31,161 bases of DNA, from positions 1 to 31,161 of the forward strand of contig CACZSX010000045.1 in the NCBI GenBank assembly GCA_902783915.1, given 5' to 3'. The number at the start of each line of letters is the position of its first letter. The first letter of the stretch is position 1. Of the stretch, positions 1 through 7,489 are shown piece by piece. The notes under the pieces are model-generated. The model did not search any database, was not told where the DNA came from, and saw nothing but the letters and a program-made list of their open reading frames with translations. This stretch comes from an uncultured Erysipelotrichaceae bacterium (lineage in GTDB: Bacteria; Bacillota_I; Bacilli_A; RF39; UBA660). A program made the position numbers and the translations under genes.

Positions 1-7
1 AACTCAT
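1..7 (-). CDS. start of a gene that continues beyond the left edge
   Basis: Only the first codons (ATG AGT) are in the window. A good ribosome site (AAAGGAGA, 15-22 on the minus strand) lies 7-8 bases upstream, and the preceding gene stops at 27, so this is the next gene of the lon operon. Its identity cannot be told. Confidence 0.6.
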
Positions 8-26
8 ATTAAAATCTCCTTTTCAA

Positions 27-548
27 CTAAATTTTAACTTTACATTTTTCTTTATCTACAACCATATCTGTTGTATTTTCTGAAATAAAAATTGCATATT
101 CTCTACATAAATCTAAATCCTCATCAATTTGTTTGCTTAAACTTTCAAATTGTGCACTTGATGTATGTAATAACAGCTCACTTTTTAAATTATTGTTTCT
201 TCTTTCTGCTTCAAGATATGCATCTTCAATATTATCATATAATTTTTCCATAACAACTAATTCTTCTAATGAAGGTATGTTTCTTTGTTCATAATATGCT
301 TGCGGTAAACGGAATGGACTTCTATGTATATTTTTAAGTATTTTATTATATCTAATAAAGTCTTCAAATCTACTATATGGAAATGTTACAGCATGCACAA
401 CATATGGAGTATGTCCACCATATCTAATTCTGTCTTCTATAACATAACACTTTGATACAATATATCCTTTTATTGTGTCTTGGTAATCTTCAACGTATCC
501 ACCTTCAATTTTTAATTCTTCTACTGCATATTTTACTGGATAACTCAT
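27..548 (-). CDS. hypothetical protein downstream of lon
   Basis: A 173-residue soluble protein that I do not recognise. It has no signal peptide or membrane segment. The first 90 residues are mixed, with aromatic patches (HTPYVVHAVTFPYSRFEDF near 46-64). From about 90 to 155 it looks helical and charged, possibly a coiled coil. Two cysteines lie near the C-terminus, but no metal or catalytic motif is visible. The ATG follows a textbook AGGAGG site, and the lon stop codon overlaps that site, so lon and this gene are co-transcribed and probably translationally coupled. A further gene starts 20 bases downstream. Co-transcription with lon could mean a housekeeping or stress role, but nothing in the sequence shows it. 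Confidence 0.75.
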   Translation of the reverse strand: MSYPVKYAVEELKIEGGYVEDYQDTIKGYIVSKCYVIEDRIRYGGHTPYVVHAVTFPYSRFEDFIRYNKILKNIHRSPFRLPQAYYEQRNIPSLEELVVMEKLYDNIEDAYLEAERRNNNLKSELLLHTSSAQFESLSKQIDEDLDLCREYAIFISENTTDMVVDKEKCKVKI

Positions 549-556
549 AATTCCTC

Positions 557-2869
557 CTAAAATACTATTTTATATACTTCTTTATATTTTTTAACAAATA
601 TAAATTTAATATCTTTTTTAATTTCTTCAGGTATTTCATCTAAATCTTTTTCATTTTTTACTGGTAAAATAATGGTTTTAATGCCACTTCTATGTGCACC
701 AATACATTTTTCTTTTAATCCACCTATAGGTAATATTTCACCTCTTAATGTTATTTCACCAGTCATACCTATTTTATTATTAATAGCTTTATTTGTAAAA
801 GCACTTATTATAGCTGTAGTAAGTGTTATACCTGCAGATGGTCCATCTTTAGGTACAGCACCTTCTGGTACATGAATATGTATATCACTGTTTTCAAGTA
901 AATCATAATCTATATTAAAATCTTTATAATGACTTTTTATATAACTAAGTGCTATTTTAGCACTTTCTTTCATTACATCACCTAAAGATCCTGTTAGAGT
1001 TAGTTCTCCTTTACCTTTATAGTAACATACTTCTATAGGAAGAATAGTACCACCAAATTCTGTATATGCTAGTCCATTTGCTACACCACTAGGCAATGGT
1101 TCATTTTCCTCATCTAAATATCTTTTCTTACCTAAATATTCTTCAATATTCTTTTCAGTAATAGAATATTTCTTTTTAGTATTAGTCTTATTTACTATAT
1201 TAGTACTTATTTTTCTTAATACATCAGCTATTTTTCTTTCTAGATCTCTTACACCAGCTTCTTTAGTATAATTTCTTATAATAGATAGTATTGCTCCATC
1301 ACTAAATGATACATCTTTATTAGTTAAACCATGCTCTAATACTTCTCTTTTAATTAAATGTTTTTTAGCAATATCTAATTTTTCTAGTTCAGTATAACCA
1401 CTAAGTTCAATTATTTCTAATCTATCTCTTAATGCCTCAGGTATTTGATATAAATAATTAGCAGTTAAAATAAACATAACATTAGATAAATCAAATTCTT
1501 CTTCAACATAACTATCTACAAAATATTTATTTTGTTCTGGATCCAATACCTCAAGTAAAGAACTAGCTGGATCACCTTTAATATCCTTAGTCATTTTGTC
1601 TATTTCATCAATTAAAAATACTGGATTATTACTCTTACATTTTTTCATTGCATTAATAATTTTACCTGGATTTGAACCAATATATGTTCTTCTATGTCCT
1701 ACTATTTCCGCTTCATCATTTACTCCACCAACACTTATTTTAACAAAGTTTCTGTTAGTAGCATCTGCAATGCTTCTTGCAAGTGATGTTTTACCAACTC
1801 CTGGGGGACCTACTAAACATATTATTGGACTTTTTAAATTTTTAGATAATTGTTTTACTGCTAAATATTCTATAATTCTATCTTTTACTTTAAGAAGACC
1901 ATAATGAGTAGAATCTAATTTCTTCCTTGCTAATTTTAAATCTTTATTTTCATTTGTTTTAATTTCCCAGGGTAAAGATAATAGTAATTCAATATAATTT
2001 CTTACTACTCCTACTTCTGGCGAATTAGAATTCATTAATTCATATTTTTTTAGTTCATTATATAATTTGTCTTTTACATAATTTGGACATTTAAATTTAT
2101 CTATTTTTTCTTTTAATAAATTTACATCTGTTTCTTTTAAATTAACATCTCCTAATTCTTCCCTAATTAATCTTATTTTTTCTCTTAATATAAACTCTTT
2201 TTGACTATCATCTAAAGTCTTCTTTAATTTAATATCAATTTTTTTATCTAACTCAAGTATTTCTTCTTCAGTTTTAATATCCTCGAAAAGCATTATTACC
2301 CTTTTATATGGATTAACAGTATTTAAATATTCTAATCTTCTTTCAAACTCTAATGGCAAATAATTTGCAACAATATCACTTATTTTTGAAATACTATTTA
2401 TTTCACTAATTTGTGCTAAAACACTATTTGAAACATTTGGTACATTAGATACATATGATTCAACACGTCTTTGTAATTTTCTTACTAATGCTTTCTCATC
2501 AACTGGAGACATTGCAAATTGAGTAGTACTTGTAATAACTGCATCTAATATATTTTCTTCAGATTCATAATCTTTATATTCTAATATATTTACTCTATTA
2601 ATGCCTTCTAATACTACTCTAGTGGTTTTCCCAATCTGCATTTTCATAGTTACTTTTGCTACTGTACCTATATTAGGCAATTTATTAATATCAATATTCT
2701 CATCAAGTGGATTAACTTGACTTACTAAAAGTATATGGGAGTCATGGTTTTTTTCTGATACTTCAAGTACATGCTTATCAATATCATTATTTAGTTCTAA
2801 TCTAAATTCACAATAAGGTAGTAAAACAGCACCTCTAAGTATTATCACTGGTAAATTAGTTTTAACCAT
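557..2869 (-). CDS. lon: ATP-dependent protease LonA
   Basis: Cytosolic AAA+ serine protease that unfolds and degrades damaged and regulatory proteins. The 770 residues give the full LonA layout: N-terminal substrate domain (about 1-200), coiled helical part, AAA+ module with Walker A GPPGVGKT (about 352-359) and Walker B VFLIDEIDK, then the protease domain with catalytic Ser in GPSAG (about 675) and Lys in GLKEKC (about 717). I start at ATG 2869 (MVKTNLPV) because a GGGAGGG ribosome site (2877-2883) precedes it. An ATG 36 bases further upstream lies next to the -10 box of the likely promoter, so it would probably not be transcribed. No CtsR or CIRCE heat-shock operator is visible upstream. 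It leads an operon with the gene at 27-548. Confidence 0.97.
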   Translation of the reverse strand: MVKTNLPVIILRGAVLLPYCEFRLELNNDIDKHVLEVSEKNHDSHILLVSQVNPLDENIDINKLPNIGTVAKVTMKMQIGKTTRVVLEGINRVNILEYKDYESEENILDAVITSTTQFAMSPVDEKALVRKLQRRVESYVSNVPNVSNSVLAQISEINSISKISDIVANYLPLEFERRLEYLNTVNPYKRVIMLFEDIKTEEEILELDKKIDIKLKKTLDDSQKEFILREKIRLIREELGDVNLKETDVNLLKEKIDKFKCPNYVKDKLYNELKKYELMNSNSPEVGVVRNYIELLLSLPWEIKTNENKDLKLARKKLDSTHYGLLKVKDRIIEYLAVKQLSKNLKSPIICLVGPPGVGKTSLARSIADATNRNFVKISVGGVNDEAEIVGHRRTYIGSNPGKIINAMKKCKSNNPVFLIDEIDKMTKDIKGDPASSLLEVLDPEQNKYFVDSYVEEEFDLSNVMFILTANYLYQIPEALRDRLEIIELSGYTELEKLDIAKKHLIKREVLEHGLTNKDVSFSDGAILSIIRNYTKEAGVRDLERKIADVLRKISTNIVNKTNTKKKYSITEKNIEEYLGKKRYLDEENEPLPSGVANGLAYTEFGGTILPIEVCYYKGKGELTLTGSLGDVMKESAKIALSYIKSHYKDFNIDYDLLENSDIHIHVPEGAVPKDGPSAGITLTTAIISAFTNKAINNKIGMTGEITLRGEILPIGGLKEKCIGAHRSGIKTIILPVKNEKDLDEIPEEIKKDIKFIFVKKYKEVYKIVF

Positions 2870-2896
2870 AAGCACACCCTCCCAGAAACAATTCTT

Positions 2897-2924
2897 ATTA
2901 TACATATTTTATATTTTTTGTCTA
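2897..2924 (-). promoter_or_regulatory. promoter of lon
   Basis: On the minus strand, TAGACA (2919-2924), 16 bases, then a perfect TATAAT (2897-2902). The start of transcription would fall near 2890, about 20 bases upstream of the chosen ATG. Inferred from consensus only. Confidence 0.6.
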
Positions 2925-3003
2925 TCAAAAATAACATAAATTTTTAATTTTTTTAAAACATTTTTTAGGCATTAATTTTTTCTTTATTTTTTCAATTTTT
3001 TAA

Positions 3004-3032
3004 TTTACATTATATGCTAAGTATGCTATTAT
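3004..3032 (+). promoter_or_regulatory. orphan plus-strand promoter in the lon-tig gap
   Basis: TTTACA (3004-3009), 17 bases, TATTAT (3027-3032) with an extended TGC just before the -10. No plus-strand gene follows. Transcription would start near 3039 and meet the hairpin at 3065-3089, which also has a T-run on this strand, giving a possible RNA of about 50 bases. The rest of 2925-3088 is AT-rich with nothing else recognisable. Confidence 0.35.
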
Positions 3033-3064
3033 ATTGGAGAATAAATCTGTTCAAAAAAATAAAG

Positions 3065-3089
3065 AAAAAGGTATTTTACATACCTTTTT
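3065..3089 (-). terminator. terminator of tig (bidirectional)
   Basis: Perfect 10-bp stem (AAAAAGGTAT / ATACCTTTTT) with a 5-base loop and T-runs on both strands. The last base of the tig stop codon is the first base of the stem. Confidence 0.85.
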
Positions 3090-4336
3090 TAATTATTTTC
3101 CTTTAAGAATTCTAATGCTTTTCTCATTCTTAAATCATAGCTTATCATATCTTTGCCACCAAATGCTTTAATTAATTCTTCTTTAGTCATTTGATACATT
3201 TTAGCAAGTCTATCTGCTTCTTCATCTCTTTCTTTATCAGTTACTTCAAATTTCTCTTTCTTTGCTATTTCTTCCATCATATATCTATATGTTATATTCT
3301 TTTCTGCTTCAGGTTTTAATTCATCTTCTAAATCATCTATTGATTTTTTAGAAAATTTCAAATATTGTTCTAATGATAATCCTTGCATATGAAGTCTTTG
3401 ATCATATGTATCTAACATATGGTGTATTTCTTCATGTATTAATTCTTCAGGAAGTTCAATAGTTGTTTCTTTTCTTACAGCTTCTAATATATCATCGATA
3501 AATTTATTATCAATATCTTTTTCTTTTTGTTCAGTAAGGTCTTTCTTTAAATGTTCTTTCAATTCTTTTTCTGAATGAACATTTTCAATACCTAAATCAT
3601 CAAAAAATTCTTCATTTATTTCAGGTAATTTTCTTGTTTTTACCTCATGAATAGTAACTTTAAATACAACTTTTTGACCTTTTAATTCTTCACTTGGATA
3701 ATCTTTAGGGAATGTTAGTTTTATATCTTTTTTATCACCAGATTTTAATCCAATTAATGCTTCTTCAAAACCCGGTATAAATGTATTACTACCAATTTCT
3801 AATGGATAGTTTTCTCCTTTACCACCATCAAATGCTTTATCATCTTTAAAACCTTCAAAATCAATTACAGCTGTATCACCATTTTCAATTTTACCATCTT
3901 TAATTTCAATTTCAGCATATTGATCTCTTAATCTATTTACTTCGGCCTCAATTTCTTCATCTGTTACTTTTACTTTTTCTTTCTTAACTTTTAATCCAGT
4001 ATATTTTTTAATTTTAACTTCTGGCGCAGTTACTATAGTAAACTCTATTTCTACACCATCTTTATCAATACTTTTAATATCTATTGAAGGTTGAACAACT
4101 GGTTCAAGTTTGCTCTCATTTAATACTTCAGTATATAAACTAGGTAATAAAATATCTATTGCATCATTGTATAATGATTCAACACCATATTTCTTTTCAA
4201 ATACATTTCTTGGACATTTACCTTCTCTAAAACCATCTACTTTTGCTTTTTTGACATTCTTTTCAAATGATTTATTTAAGGATTCTTCCCAAACTTTCTT
4301 TTCTACTTTCTTAACAATTACATGTTTATTTGACAT
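3089..4336 (-). CDS. tig: trigger factor, ribosome-associated chaperone and prolyl isomerase
   Basis: Binds the ribosome exit tunnel and shields nascent chains; its FKBP-type domain speeds prolyl cis-trans isomerisation. The 415 residues show the ribosome-binding signature GFREGKCP (35-42), an FKBP domain (about 152-231, starting NGDTAVIDFEGF) and the helical C-terminal arms. The length is slightly below the usual 430 or so. Start: ATG 4336 (MSNKHV) follows AAAGGAGA; a GTG five codons earlier is part of that ribosome site and is rejected. It has its own promoter (4363-4391) and terminator, so it is a single-gene unit. In Bacillus, tig, clpX and lon lie close together; here tig and lon are neighbours without clpX between them. 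Confidence 0.97.
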   Translation of the reverse strand: MSNKHVIVKKVEKKVWEESLNKSFEKNVKKAKVDGFREGKCPRNVFEKKYGVESLYNDAIDILLPSLYTEVLNESKLEPVVQPSIDIKSIDKDGVEIEFTIVTAPEVKIKKYTGLKVKKEKVKVTDEEIEAEVNRLRDQYAEIEIKDGKIENGDTAVIDFEGFKDDKAFDGGKGENYPLEIGSNTFIPGFEEALIGLKSGDKKDIKLTFPKDYPSEELKGQKVVFKVTIHEVKTRKLPEINEEFFDDLGIENVHSEKELKEHLKKDLTEQKEKDIDNKFIDDILEAVRKETTIELPEELIHEEIHHMLDTYDQRLHMQGLSLEQYLKFSKKSIDDLEDELKPEAEKNITYRYMMEEIAKKEKFEVTDKERDEEADRLAKMYQMTKEELIKAFGGKDMISYDLRMRKALEFLKENN

Positions 4337-4362
4337 AATTTCTCCTTTCACAAAACAACACT

Positions 4363-4391
4363 ATTATATAAAATATAGCAAAAAAATGCAA
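4363..4391 (-). promoter_or_regulatory. promoter of tig
   Basis: TTGCAT (4386-4391), 17 bases, TATAAT (4363-4368) on the minus strand, placed directly after the end of the metallophosphoesterase gene. Confidence 0.7.
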
Positions 4392-4399
4392 TAGTTCTA

Positions 4400-5305
4400 T
4401 TATTTATATACACATTCTTTTCTATGCTTTATTTTCTTAACTTTACCATTATCATCAAAGTCAATATCAACAAAATAAAAACTCATTGGATTTTTATATC
4501 CTTTGCTTAATATATATGGTGATGCATGCATAATTGCTGCTGTTCTATAACATCTTACACCATATATATTATTGTAACTACCATAATGTGTATGGCCATG
4601 ATGAATAATAACTGGTCTTTTTTCTTCATCAATATTTCTAATATACATACCTATTGTAAAATTTTTTTTACCATTTTGCAATATATCCCCATGTAATAAA
4701 TCAATAGTTAAACCATTAATTGCTATTCTTCTTCTATTAGGACCTAAATATATAATATCTTCTCTTTTTTTAGATAAGTCACTTAAAATTTCTTTATGTA
4801 GCAATTGATACCAATAGTCATCATGATTACCACTCACAACTAATGTTTTATTGCTATAGGAAGGATAATAAATTGTTCCATATTCTAATTGACCTTCGTA
4901 CGAACTTACCCTAAGACATTTATAATAATCCTCAATATTTGGATATAATCCATCAAAAAAATCTCCACAATGTAATACCAAATCAGTATTTTTTTCTTCA
5001 ATTGTATAATATGTATCTGTTAGTAAATCTATAGTATCATTTTTACTACATAAATGTGTATCCCCTAATAGCGCTAATCTTATGTGTTCCTTATTTAATG
5101 ATATATGATATGTTGTCTCATCTATACTAGGCCTTTTTTCAAACACATCACCAAATAATTTAATATATATGCTATTGTCTTTTAAAGAATTAATTAATAG
5201 CATAACTTCGTTATCTGATAAACCAAGTTCACTACATATTTCATTAAAATTTCTATTTTTACTTAATAAATATCTAAATTTACTATATAATTCTTTAGAA
5301 AACAT
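4400..5305 (-). CDS. calcineurin-type metallophosphoesterase with N-terminal helix-turn-helix-like segment
   Basis: Predicted two-metal phosphoesterase of 301 residues. The family motifs are in order: GDTHL (81-85), GDFFDG (114-119), GNHDD (159-163), then HGD and GHTHYG (about 235) in the C-terminal half. All expected metal ligands appear present. The first 60 residues (FNEICSELGLSDNEVMLL region) look like a small helix-turn-helix, which is unusual before this fold. The substrate is unknown; family members act on nucleotides, phosphodiesters or proteins. There is no signal peptide, so it should be cytosolic. ATG follows AAGGAGG at good spacing. Its promoter overlaps the greA terminator, and the tig promoter begins within 10 bases of its end, so it appears to be its own unit. 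Confidence 0.85.
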   Translation of the reverse strand: MFSKELYSKFRYLLSKNRNFNEICSELGLSDNEVMLLINSLKDNSIYIKLFGDVFEKRPSIDETTYHISLNKEHIRLALLGDTHLCSKNDTIDLLTDTYYTIEEKNTDLVLHCGDFFDGLYPNIEDYYKCLRVSSYEGQLEYGTIYYPSYSNKTLVVSGNHDDYWYQLLHKEILSDLSKKREDIIYLGPNRRRIAINGLTIDLLHGDILQNGKKNFTIGMYIRNIDEEKRPVIIHHGHTHYGSYNNIYGVRCYRTAAIMHASPYILSKGYKNPMSFYFVDIDFDDNGKVKKIKHRKECVYK

Positions 5306-5327
5306 AGCATACCTCCTTTTTTAAAGT

Positions 5328-5355
5328 ATTATATATATAAAATAAAAAAAAGCAA
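5328..5355 (-). promoter_or_regulatory. promoter of the metallophosphoesterase gene
   Basis: TTGCTT (5350-5355), 16 bases, TATAAT (5328-5333) on the minus strand. The -35 box sits in the 3' arm of the greA terminator. Confidence 0.45.
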
Positions 5356-5368
5356 CATATAGTTACTT
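5350..5368 (-). terminator. terminator of greA
   Basis: Stem AAGTAAC / GTTGCTT (one G-U pair) with a 5-base loop, then a long T-run. The greA stop codon TAA lies inside the 5' arm. Confidence 0.75.
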
Positions 5369-5833
5369 TATTTCTACTAATGTAATATCATATTTACCAT
5401 TAGGACTTTCTACTGTTACTTTGGCACCTTTCTTTTTACCTAATAATGCTTTAGCAATAGGAGATTCATTAGAAATTTTGTTTTCAAATGGATCTGCTTC
5501 AGTACTTCCTACAATCTTATATTCTTCTGTATCATCTTCATCATCGTATTTAATTACAACAGATGAACCTATTCTTACTGTATCACTAACCTCTTCACTA
5601 ATAATTACAGCATGATCTATCATATATTCAAGTTCTTGAATTCTTCCTTCAATTATTGCTTGTTCTTCTCTTGCAGAATGATACTCAGCATTTTCAGACA
5701 AATCGCCTAATGCTCTTGCTTCTTTTATTGCTTTAATTATTTCAGGACGTTTAACTCTTTTTAATTCATCTAATTCTTCTTCTATTTCTGTAAAACCTTC
5801 AGCAGTAAGATAAACTTCTTTTTTATCTGCCAT
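5363..5833 (-). CDS. greA: transcription elongation factor GreA
   Basis: Enters the secondary channel of RNA polymerase and stimulates cleavage of backtracked RNA. The 156 residues match the family length: N-terminal antiparallel coiled coil (to about 75, with the acidic tip in ALGDLSENAEYHSA) and a C-terminal FKBP-like domain (IGSSVVIKY onwards, with SPIAKALLGKKKGA). ATG 5833 (MADKKEVY) is chosen because AGAGGTGAT lies just upstream; a GTG three codons earlier is part of that site. It has a strong own promoter. In Bacillus, trmR also lies upstream of greA, with yrrN, yrrO and udk between; here they are direct neighbours. Confidence 0.97.
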   Translation of the reverse strand: MADKKEVYLTAEGFTEIEEELDELKRVKRPEIIKAIKEARALGDLSENAEYHSAREEQAIIEGRIQELEYMIDHAVIISEEVSDTVRIGSSVVIKYDDEDDTEEYKIVGSTEADPFENKISNESPIAKALLGKKKGAKVTVESPNGKYDITLVEIK

Positions 5834-5865
5834 AAATATCACCTCTTAATTTTTTTACCTAGTTC

Positions 5866-5894
5866 ATAATACGCTATTTTTAATATATTGTCAA
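5866..5894 (-). promoter_or_regulatory. promoter of greA
   Basis: TTGACA (5889-5894), 17 bases, TATTAT (5866-5871) on the minus strand, a near-consensus sigma-A promoter. Confidence 0.8.
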
Positions 5895-5932
5895 TAGCAT
5901 TTTATATATAATATGCATATATAAAATAATGA

Positions 5933-6511
5933 TTACTCATTTCTTAATGAAACACTTATTCCATCACCAATTTTATAAAATGTAGTATTAAATTCAGCAT
6001 TAGATTTTAAAAATTCTATATAATCTCTAATATGATTTACTAATTGCCTTAAATTTTTACTTGCAATTCTTTCTTCTTGTTCAACTAATCCATGGAATTC
6101 CATATTATCAGATATAATAACACCATTTTTTGCTAAATTTTTAGAGTACTTATCGAAAAATCTAATATATTGACCTTTAGCAGCATCAATAAATATTAAA
6201 TCATACTTGCCTTCCAAATTAATATCTAATGCATCAGCATGTACTAATGTAATTCTTTTATCTAAATCAAATTCTTTTATGTTTTTAATGGCCATTAAGT
6301 ATCTATCATCATCTTTCTCAATCGTAGTTACTTTAACCTTATCATTTGCTAAAGCCATCTTTATAGCTGAATATCCAATTGCTGAACCTATTTCTAATAT
6401 ATTTTTAATATTGTTATCATTTATATATTTAGTTAAAAATTCAATACCTGTTTTTTGCATTATTGGAATATTATTTTCTTTAGCATATTTTTCTATTTGC
6501 TTAAAATTCAT
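5933..6511 (-). CDS. trmR: tRNA 5-hydroxyuridine methyltransferase (YrrM/TrmR-type O-methyltransferase)
   Basis: SAM-dependent O-methyltransferase of 192 residues. In Bacillus the family methylates 5-hydroxyuridine at the wobble base of tRNA to give 5-methoxyuridine. Visible signs: SAM-binding EIGSAIGYSA (40-49), the metal-binding stretch FIDAAKGQY (about 107-115) and SDNMEFHG further on. Related catechol-type methyltransferases share these motifs; the neighbourhood with greA supports TrmR. The hydroxylation genes yrrN/yrrO (trhP1/trhP2), adjacent in Bacillus, are not here. ATG follows AAGAGG at good spacing. A consensus promoter and a terminator-like hairpin lie just upstream (6529-6595). 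Confidence 0.85.
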   Translation of the reverse strand: MNFKQIEKYAKENNIPIMQKTGIEFLTKYINDNNIKNILEIGSAIGYSAIKMALANDKVKVTTIEKDDDRYLMAIKNIKEFDLDKRITLVHADALDINLEGKYDLIFIDAAKGQYIRFFDKYSKNLAKNGVIISDNMEFHGLVEQEERIASKNLRQLVNHIRDYIEFLKSNAEFNTTFYKIGDGISVSLRNE

Positions 6512-6528
6512 AATTTTAACCTCTTTGT

Positions 6529-6561
6529 AAAAAATAGTAATCTCAAATAATTGAAATTACT
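6529..6561 (-). promoter_or_regulatory. terminator-like hairpin in the trmR leader
   Basis: In minus-strand RNA an 11-bp stem (one U-G pair; arms 6551-6561 and 6536-6546, loop 6547-6550) is followed by six U. It lies after the promoter at 6567-6595 and before the ribosome site. It could be the recO terminator, an attenuator or a 5' stabiliser. Confidence 0.6.
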
Positions 6562-6566
6562 AGATA

Positions 6567-6595
6567 ATAATATACTTTTTTTTATAATTTGTCAA
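6567..6595 (-). promoter_or_regulatory. promoter of trmR
   Basis: TTGACA (6590-6595), 17 bases, TATTAT (6567-6572) on the minus strand. Transcription would begin at the base of the hairpin at 6561. Confidence 0.7.
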
Positions 6596-6604
6596 ATTTT
6601 ATAT

Positions 6605-7351
6605 TTATGTATAAATATTTACCTTTTTTAAATCATCAATAAATTTTTTAGTATTTAAATAAATACCTGTATGAGAATTATAATATTCAGTTAAAAAATC
6701 ATCAATTTGATTCTTTATTTTCGTATCCATTTCTATTTTAGTTATTTTAGATATATCTAAATAATAATACATTCTTAAATACTTAATTGTTTTTAAATCA
6801 ACTATTTTTTCATTTGTTCTACAATTTTTACACAATAAGCCATTATCATAAGAAGATATTGTTACTATATCAGTTAATTTTCCACATTTACTACATTTAT
6901 CTAATACTGGTTCTACTCCTAAATACGTAAGCATTTTTAATTCTAAAATATTAGTTATTACTAATGGATCATATAATTCGTTTATTTTTAATAAAGAATT
7001 AATAAATAAATCAAATATTTCTTCTTTTTTAATTGATTGCTTTAAAACTTGATATACAAGTTCAGATAAATATGTTGCAAATCCAATATTAATAACACTA
7101 TTTTTAATATTAATAAATGGATTATAAACATCAACACTAGTAAGTGTAGATAATTTATCTTCTTTATAATATATATGAAACAAACCATATGTAAGTCTAG
7201 TTGATACTCCAGATAAAGTACTTTTTACTTTTTTTGATCCTTTCGATATTATGCCAATAAGACCATATTCTTTAGTAAAAACATCTAATATCTTACTAGA
7301 TTCACCATAATCTCTTTCTTTTAAAACAATACCCTCTACATCTTTAAGCAT
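6605..7351 (-). CDS. recO: DNA repair protein RecO
   Basis: Recombination mediator that, with RecR, loads RecA on SSB-covered single strands in gap repair. The 248 residues show the N-terminal OB-fold start typical of RecO (VEGIVLKERDYGESSKIL), a helical middle, and a zinc knuckle: CSKCGK near 152 and CKNC near 175. It ends the long operon that begins at yqfC. The ATG lies one base after the yqzL stop region, and its ribosome site (AAGGA) is inside yqzL, as in Bacillus where yqzL also sits just before recO. Confidence 0.95.
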   Translation of the reverse strand: MLKDVEGIVLKERDYGESSKILDVFTKEYGLIGIISKGSKKVKSTLSGVSTRLTYGLFHIYYKEDKLSTLTSVDVYNPFINIKNSVINIGFATYLSELVYQVLKQSIKKEEIFDLFINSLLKINELYDPLVITNILELKMLTYLGVEPVLDKCSKCGKLTDIVTISSYDNGLLCKNCRTNEKIVDLKTIKYLRMYYYLDISKITKIEMDTKIKNQIDDFLTEYYNSHTGIYLNTKKFIDDLKKVNIYT

Positions 7352-7352
7352 A

Positions 7353-7445
7353 TTATTTTCCTTTCTTAATCATTTCTTTATATTTTAAATAATATGTTAT
7401 ATTTCCTGTTTGCTTAAATAAATTCCATAAATCTTCTTTTGTCAT
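7353..7445 (-). CDS. yqzL: YqzL-like small protein
   Basis: A 30-residue open frame between era and recO: begins MTKEDLWNLFKQTGNI and ends in a basic tail (KKGK). Bacillus has a 47-residue YqzL at the same place, also with a W-x2-F-x-QTGN-like core, so both position and motif support a real gene. Its function is unknown. It is shorter than usual, lacking the acidic tail. The ribosome site (AAAGGTGG) lies wholly inside a perfect hairpin (7444-7481) that also takes in two bases of the start codon. The stop is two bases before the recO ATG. Confidence 0.75.
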   Translation of the reverse strand: MTKEDLWNLFKQTGNITYYLKYKEMIKKGK

Positions 7446-7481
7446 AAATGTCCACCTTTCTATTATATGGTGGACATTTAT
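7444..7481 (-). promoter_or_regulatory. 13-bp hairpin covering the yqzL ribosome site
   Basis: Perfect inverted repeat: ATAAATGTCCACC (7444-7456) and its complement (7469-7481), loop 12 bases. In minus-strand RNA the 3' arm carries GGTGG, the yqzL ribosome site, and reaches the start codon. No U-run follows on this strand, so it is not a standard terminator. The loop contains a TATAAT-like sequence, but no good -35 box was found. Confidence 0.7.
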
Positions 7482-7489
7482 TTTAATTA

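Noticed and set aside
5899..5927. Perfect 11-bp inverted repeat between greA and trmR.
   Set aside because: Its arms are pure A/T, with no U-run and no clear place in a promoter. Such palindromes are common by chance at this base composition.
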